A stretch of 22,886 nt of DNA, taken from Lysobacter_C sp966210725 (GTDB lineage Bacteria > Pseudomonadota > Gammaproteobacteria > Xanthomonadales > Xanthomonadaceae). The first letter of the stretch is position 1. The number at the start of each line of letters is the position of its first letter. Of the stretch, positions 21,277-22,886 are shown in pieces. A model generated the notes under the pieces. It ran no database searches and had not been told where the DNA came from. It saw nothing but the letters and a program-made list of their open reading frames with translations. Both the position numbers and the translations under genes were made by a program. The stretch lies in contig CBIHLN010000039.1 of assembly GCA_966210725.1 (NCBI GenBank), positions 1 to 22,886 of the forward strand, given 5' to 3'.

Positions 21277-22209
21277 TCAGTCCCTGGCCGGCACGTGCGC
21301 GGCGGCCTTGGCATCTTCGACCACGCGGATCAGCCCTTCCTGCGCGGTGCTGGCCACCAGGCGGCCCTGGCGGTCGAAGATCTGCCCGCGTGCCAGCCCG
21401 CGCCCGCCCTGCGCGCTGGGGCTGTCGATCGAATACAGCAGCCACTCATCGGCACGGAACGGGCGGTGGAACCAGAGCGCGTGGTCCAGCGAGGCCATCT
21501 GCACGTTGGGCTGGTAGTAGCTGATGCCGTGCGGGAACGTCGCCGTGCCCAGCAGGTGGAAATCGCTGGCGTAGGCCAGCAGCGCGCGGTGCAGCTCCGG
21601 CGCATCGCCGACGCGCTCGCTCAGGCGGAACCAGACCTGCTGGTAGGGCGGGCGCTTGGGCGGCTTGAGCTCATCGCGCGGGTAGACGTGGCGGAACTCG
21701 AACGGCCCCTGCCGCGACAGCCAGCGCTGGATCTTGGTCGGCAGCGTCGCCATCACCTTGTCCGGCACGGCGGGGGCGGGGTCGATGTCTTCGGGGCCGG
21801 GCACCTCGGGCATCGACAGCTGGTGCTCGCCGCCGCCTTCCTCGCGCTGGAACGAAGCGGCGAGGAAGAAGATCGGCTGGCCGTGCTGGATGGCCGTCAC
21901 CCGGCGCACCGAGAAACTGCCGCCATCGCGCGTGCGGTCGACCTGGTAGACGATCGGCGCCTCGATGTCGCCCGCCTTGAGGAAATACGCGTGCAGCGAG
22001 TGCGCGCCCCGCGGCGTGGTCATCGTCGCCTGCGCCGCCGACAGCGCCTGGCCCAGCACCTGCCCGCCGAACACGTACTTGGTGCCGATATCGCGGCTCT
22101 GGCCGCGGAACAGGTTGTCCTCCAGCCGCTCCAGCGAGAGCAGTTGGACCAGCTCGTGGACGACCGGCTCGTGCAGGGGCAGGCCGGGCTCGGAGGGCGG
22201 TGGGGTCAT
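21277..22209 (-). CDS. tesB: Acyl-CoA thioesterase II (TesB)
   Basis: The product is 310 residues; E. coli TesB has 286. It is a double hotdog fold: the first half has FRGQSRDIGTKYVFGGQVLG and SLHAYFLKAGD, and the second has LLAYASDFHLLG (catalytic Asp), SLDHALWFHRPF and GLARGQIFDRQGRLVAS with TAQEGLIR (catalytic Gln). The DGGSFSVRRVTAIQHGQPIFFLAASF stretch is a strong family signature. The enzyme hydrolyses medium- to long-chain acyl-CoA to fatty acid and CoA. ATG 22209 is chosen; the frame remains open upstream into the amidase gene. TATACT at 22238-22243 may be its own -10. It is followed 8 bp later by the DUF2007 gene. Confidence 0.95.
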   Translation of the reverse strand: MTPPPSEPGLPLHEPVVHELVQLLSLERLEDNLFRGQSRDIGTKYVFGGQVLGQALSAAQATMTTPRGAHSLHAYFLKAGDIEAPIVYQVDRTRDGGSFSVRRVTAIQHGQPIFFLAASFQREEGGGEHQLSMPEVPGPEDIDPAPAVPDKVMATLPTKIQRWLSRQGPFEFRHVYPRDELKPPKRPPYQQVWFRLSERVGDAPELHRALLAYASDFHLLGTATFPHGISYYQPNVQMASLDHALWFHRPFRADEWLLYSIDSPSAQGGRGLARGQIFDRQGRLVASTAQEGLIRVVEDAKAAAHVPARD

Positions 22210-22237
22210 GGAGGCACGGACAGGCAGCGGGGCGCGC

Positions 22238-22243
22238 AGTATA
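22238..22243 (-). promoter_or_regulatory. Possible -10 box for tesB
   Basis: TATACT on the minus strand (five of six to consensus) lies in the 64-bp gap between the amidase stop and tesB ATG 22209, about 28 bp upstream of the start. No good -35 is visible in the GC-rich flank. Confidence 0.37.
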
Positions 22244-22273
22244 GCGGCCGGCCCCCGTGGCCCCGGCCCCGCG

Positions 22274-22855
22274 TCAGGGCTGCAGGCGTTGCAGCGGCAC
22301 CGCGTCCAGCACCTGCCGCCACGGGAACAGCGGCCCCGGGTCGCGCTTGCGGTGCACCTGCACGGAGGCATCGTCGGTGGCGTCGACGGTCGTCGTGTCC
22401 AGGTCCTCGTGCCCGGCAATGAATTGCAGCGCCGGCAGTTCGGCACGCAGGCGCTGCAGCAGGGCGATGAGCGAGGCGATCTGGGCGTCGGTGTACGGCT
22501 CGTCCATCGCCTGGTGGCGCGAGTCCAGCCAGTTCGGGTAGCGCCCGGTGTTGACCAGTTCGATCCCGACCGAGCGCGGGTTGTAGCCGCGGGTGTGGTG
22601 CGCGGTGCGGTCGGCCGACACGTACTGGTGCAGGCTGCCGTCGCGGTCGACGTAGTAGTGGCCGCTGTTGCCGGTACCGGAGGCGGGATAGAGCACCTCC
22701 TCGCCGAAGCGGCGCGAGCGCGCCAGGTCCGGCACCTCGGTGCAGTGGATCACCACCAGGTCCACCTGTGACAACGGCCGTGCGTCCAACCGCGCCTCGT
22801 AAGGAAGCGGGTCGTACAGCACGTCCACGGCAGGCGGCGGCAGGTCGGGCAGCAT
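22274..22855 (-). CDS. N-acetylmuramoyl-L-alanine amidase, AmpD-like (Amidase_2)
   Basis: The product is 193 residues. Zinc ligands by family pattern are His37 (LVVIHCTE), His149 (FIAGHEDL) and Asp172 (RKRDPGPLF). GHYYVDRDGSLHQYV, RTAHHTRG and SVGIELVNTGR are typical of Amidase_2. The enzyme cleaves the bond between MurNAc and L-Ala in muropeptides. There are 23 residues between the second and third ligands, against 10 in classical AmpD; the extra segment (TTTVDATDDASVQVH) may shape specificity. No signal peptide is seen, so a cytoplasmic recycling role is plausible. ATG 22855 is taken; ATG 22873 adds six residues. Its promoter may lie partly beyond the window end. Confidence 0.91.
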   Translation of the reverse strand: MLPDLPPPAVDVLYDPLPYEARLDARPLSQVDLVVIHCTEVPDLARSRRFGEEVLYPASGTGNSGHYYVDRDGSLHQYVSADRTAHHTRGYNPRSVGIELVNTGRYPNWLDSRHQAMDEPYTDAQIASLIALLQRLRAELPALQFIAGHEDLDTTTVDATDDASVQVHRKRDPGPLFPWRQVLDAVPLQRLQP

Positions 22856-22886
22856 GGGGCCGGATGCTACCATCGCGCCCCGTCCC

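Noticed and set aside
1..22886. CRISPR array, prophage, integron or defence island
   Set aside because: No regularly spaced repeats, integrase, transposase, Cas or toxin-antitoxin pair is visible. The RHH protein has no toxin-like partner.

Overview
The window is about 22.9 kb of very GC-rich, densely packed chromosomal DNA. Gene content and repeats suggest a Lysobacter/Luteimonas/Xanthomonas-like gammaproteobacterium (order Lysobacterales). The pointers are an ACE-like M2 peptidase lipoprotein, a minCDE operon next to a GNAT gene, a purT-linked unknown protein, an arginyltransferase-like Bpt, and REP-type palindromes with the core GGAGCGGCTTCAGCCGCGATC. The genus is inferred from protein character only. 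I see no rRNA, tRNA, CRISPR array, transposase, integrase or phage gene.

Layout. 1-2.4 kb (minus): 3'-truncated M2 metallopeptidase lipoprotein and a small HEXXH protein of unknown function. 2.4-5.0 kb (minus): GNAT-minC-minD-minE, followed by a REP hairpin pair that fills the gap before the HEXXH gene. 5.2-7.0 kb (plus): a DesK/NarL-type two-component pair with an ATGA overlap. 7.3-9.7 kb (plus): a membrane-anchored SRPBCC/GyrI-like protein with a strong terminator, then a DUF423 membrane protein and an AlkA-type DNA glycosylase. 10.0-11.5 kb (minus): a VanY-like M15 peptidase overlapping a methyltransferase. 11.5-13.2 kb (minus): a four-gene operon of SPFH/band-7 protein, three-helix membrane protein, ribbon-helix-helix (RHH) regulator and DUF4177 protein, with a tandem palindrome inside its promoter. 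13.3-16.1 kb: a propeller-like lipoprotein gene divergent from purT, then an unknown gene. 16.3-18.3 kb (minus): bpt overlapping an endonuclease/exonuclease/phosphatase lipoprotein. 18.4-19.1 kb (plus): an exported protein with six EF-hands and a terminator. 19.2-22.9 kb (minus): AmpD-like amidase, TesB thioesterase, a DUF2007 membrane protein and an ECF-type sigma factor with a multi-helix membrane tail.

Most genes are housekeeping: division-site placement, purine synthesis, DNA repair, N-degron tagging, thioester hydrolysis and cell-wall turnover. The most distinctive part is the SPFH operon. It encodes its own RHH DNA-binding protein, and two 8-bp palindromes (TGATATCA) one helical turn apart almost exactly fill the spacer of its near-consensus promoter. 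This suggests an autoregulated membrane-stress or membrane-microdomain module. The sigma factor fused to about five transmembrane helices, next to a DUF2007 membrane protein, is a second candidate signalling unit. Six adjacent gene pairs overlap by ATGA, so translational coupling appears common here.
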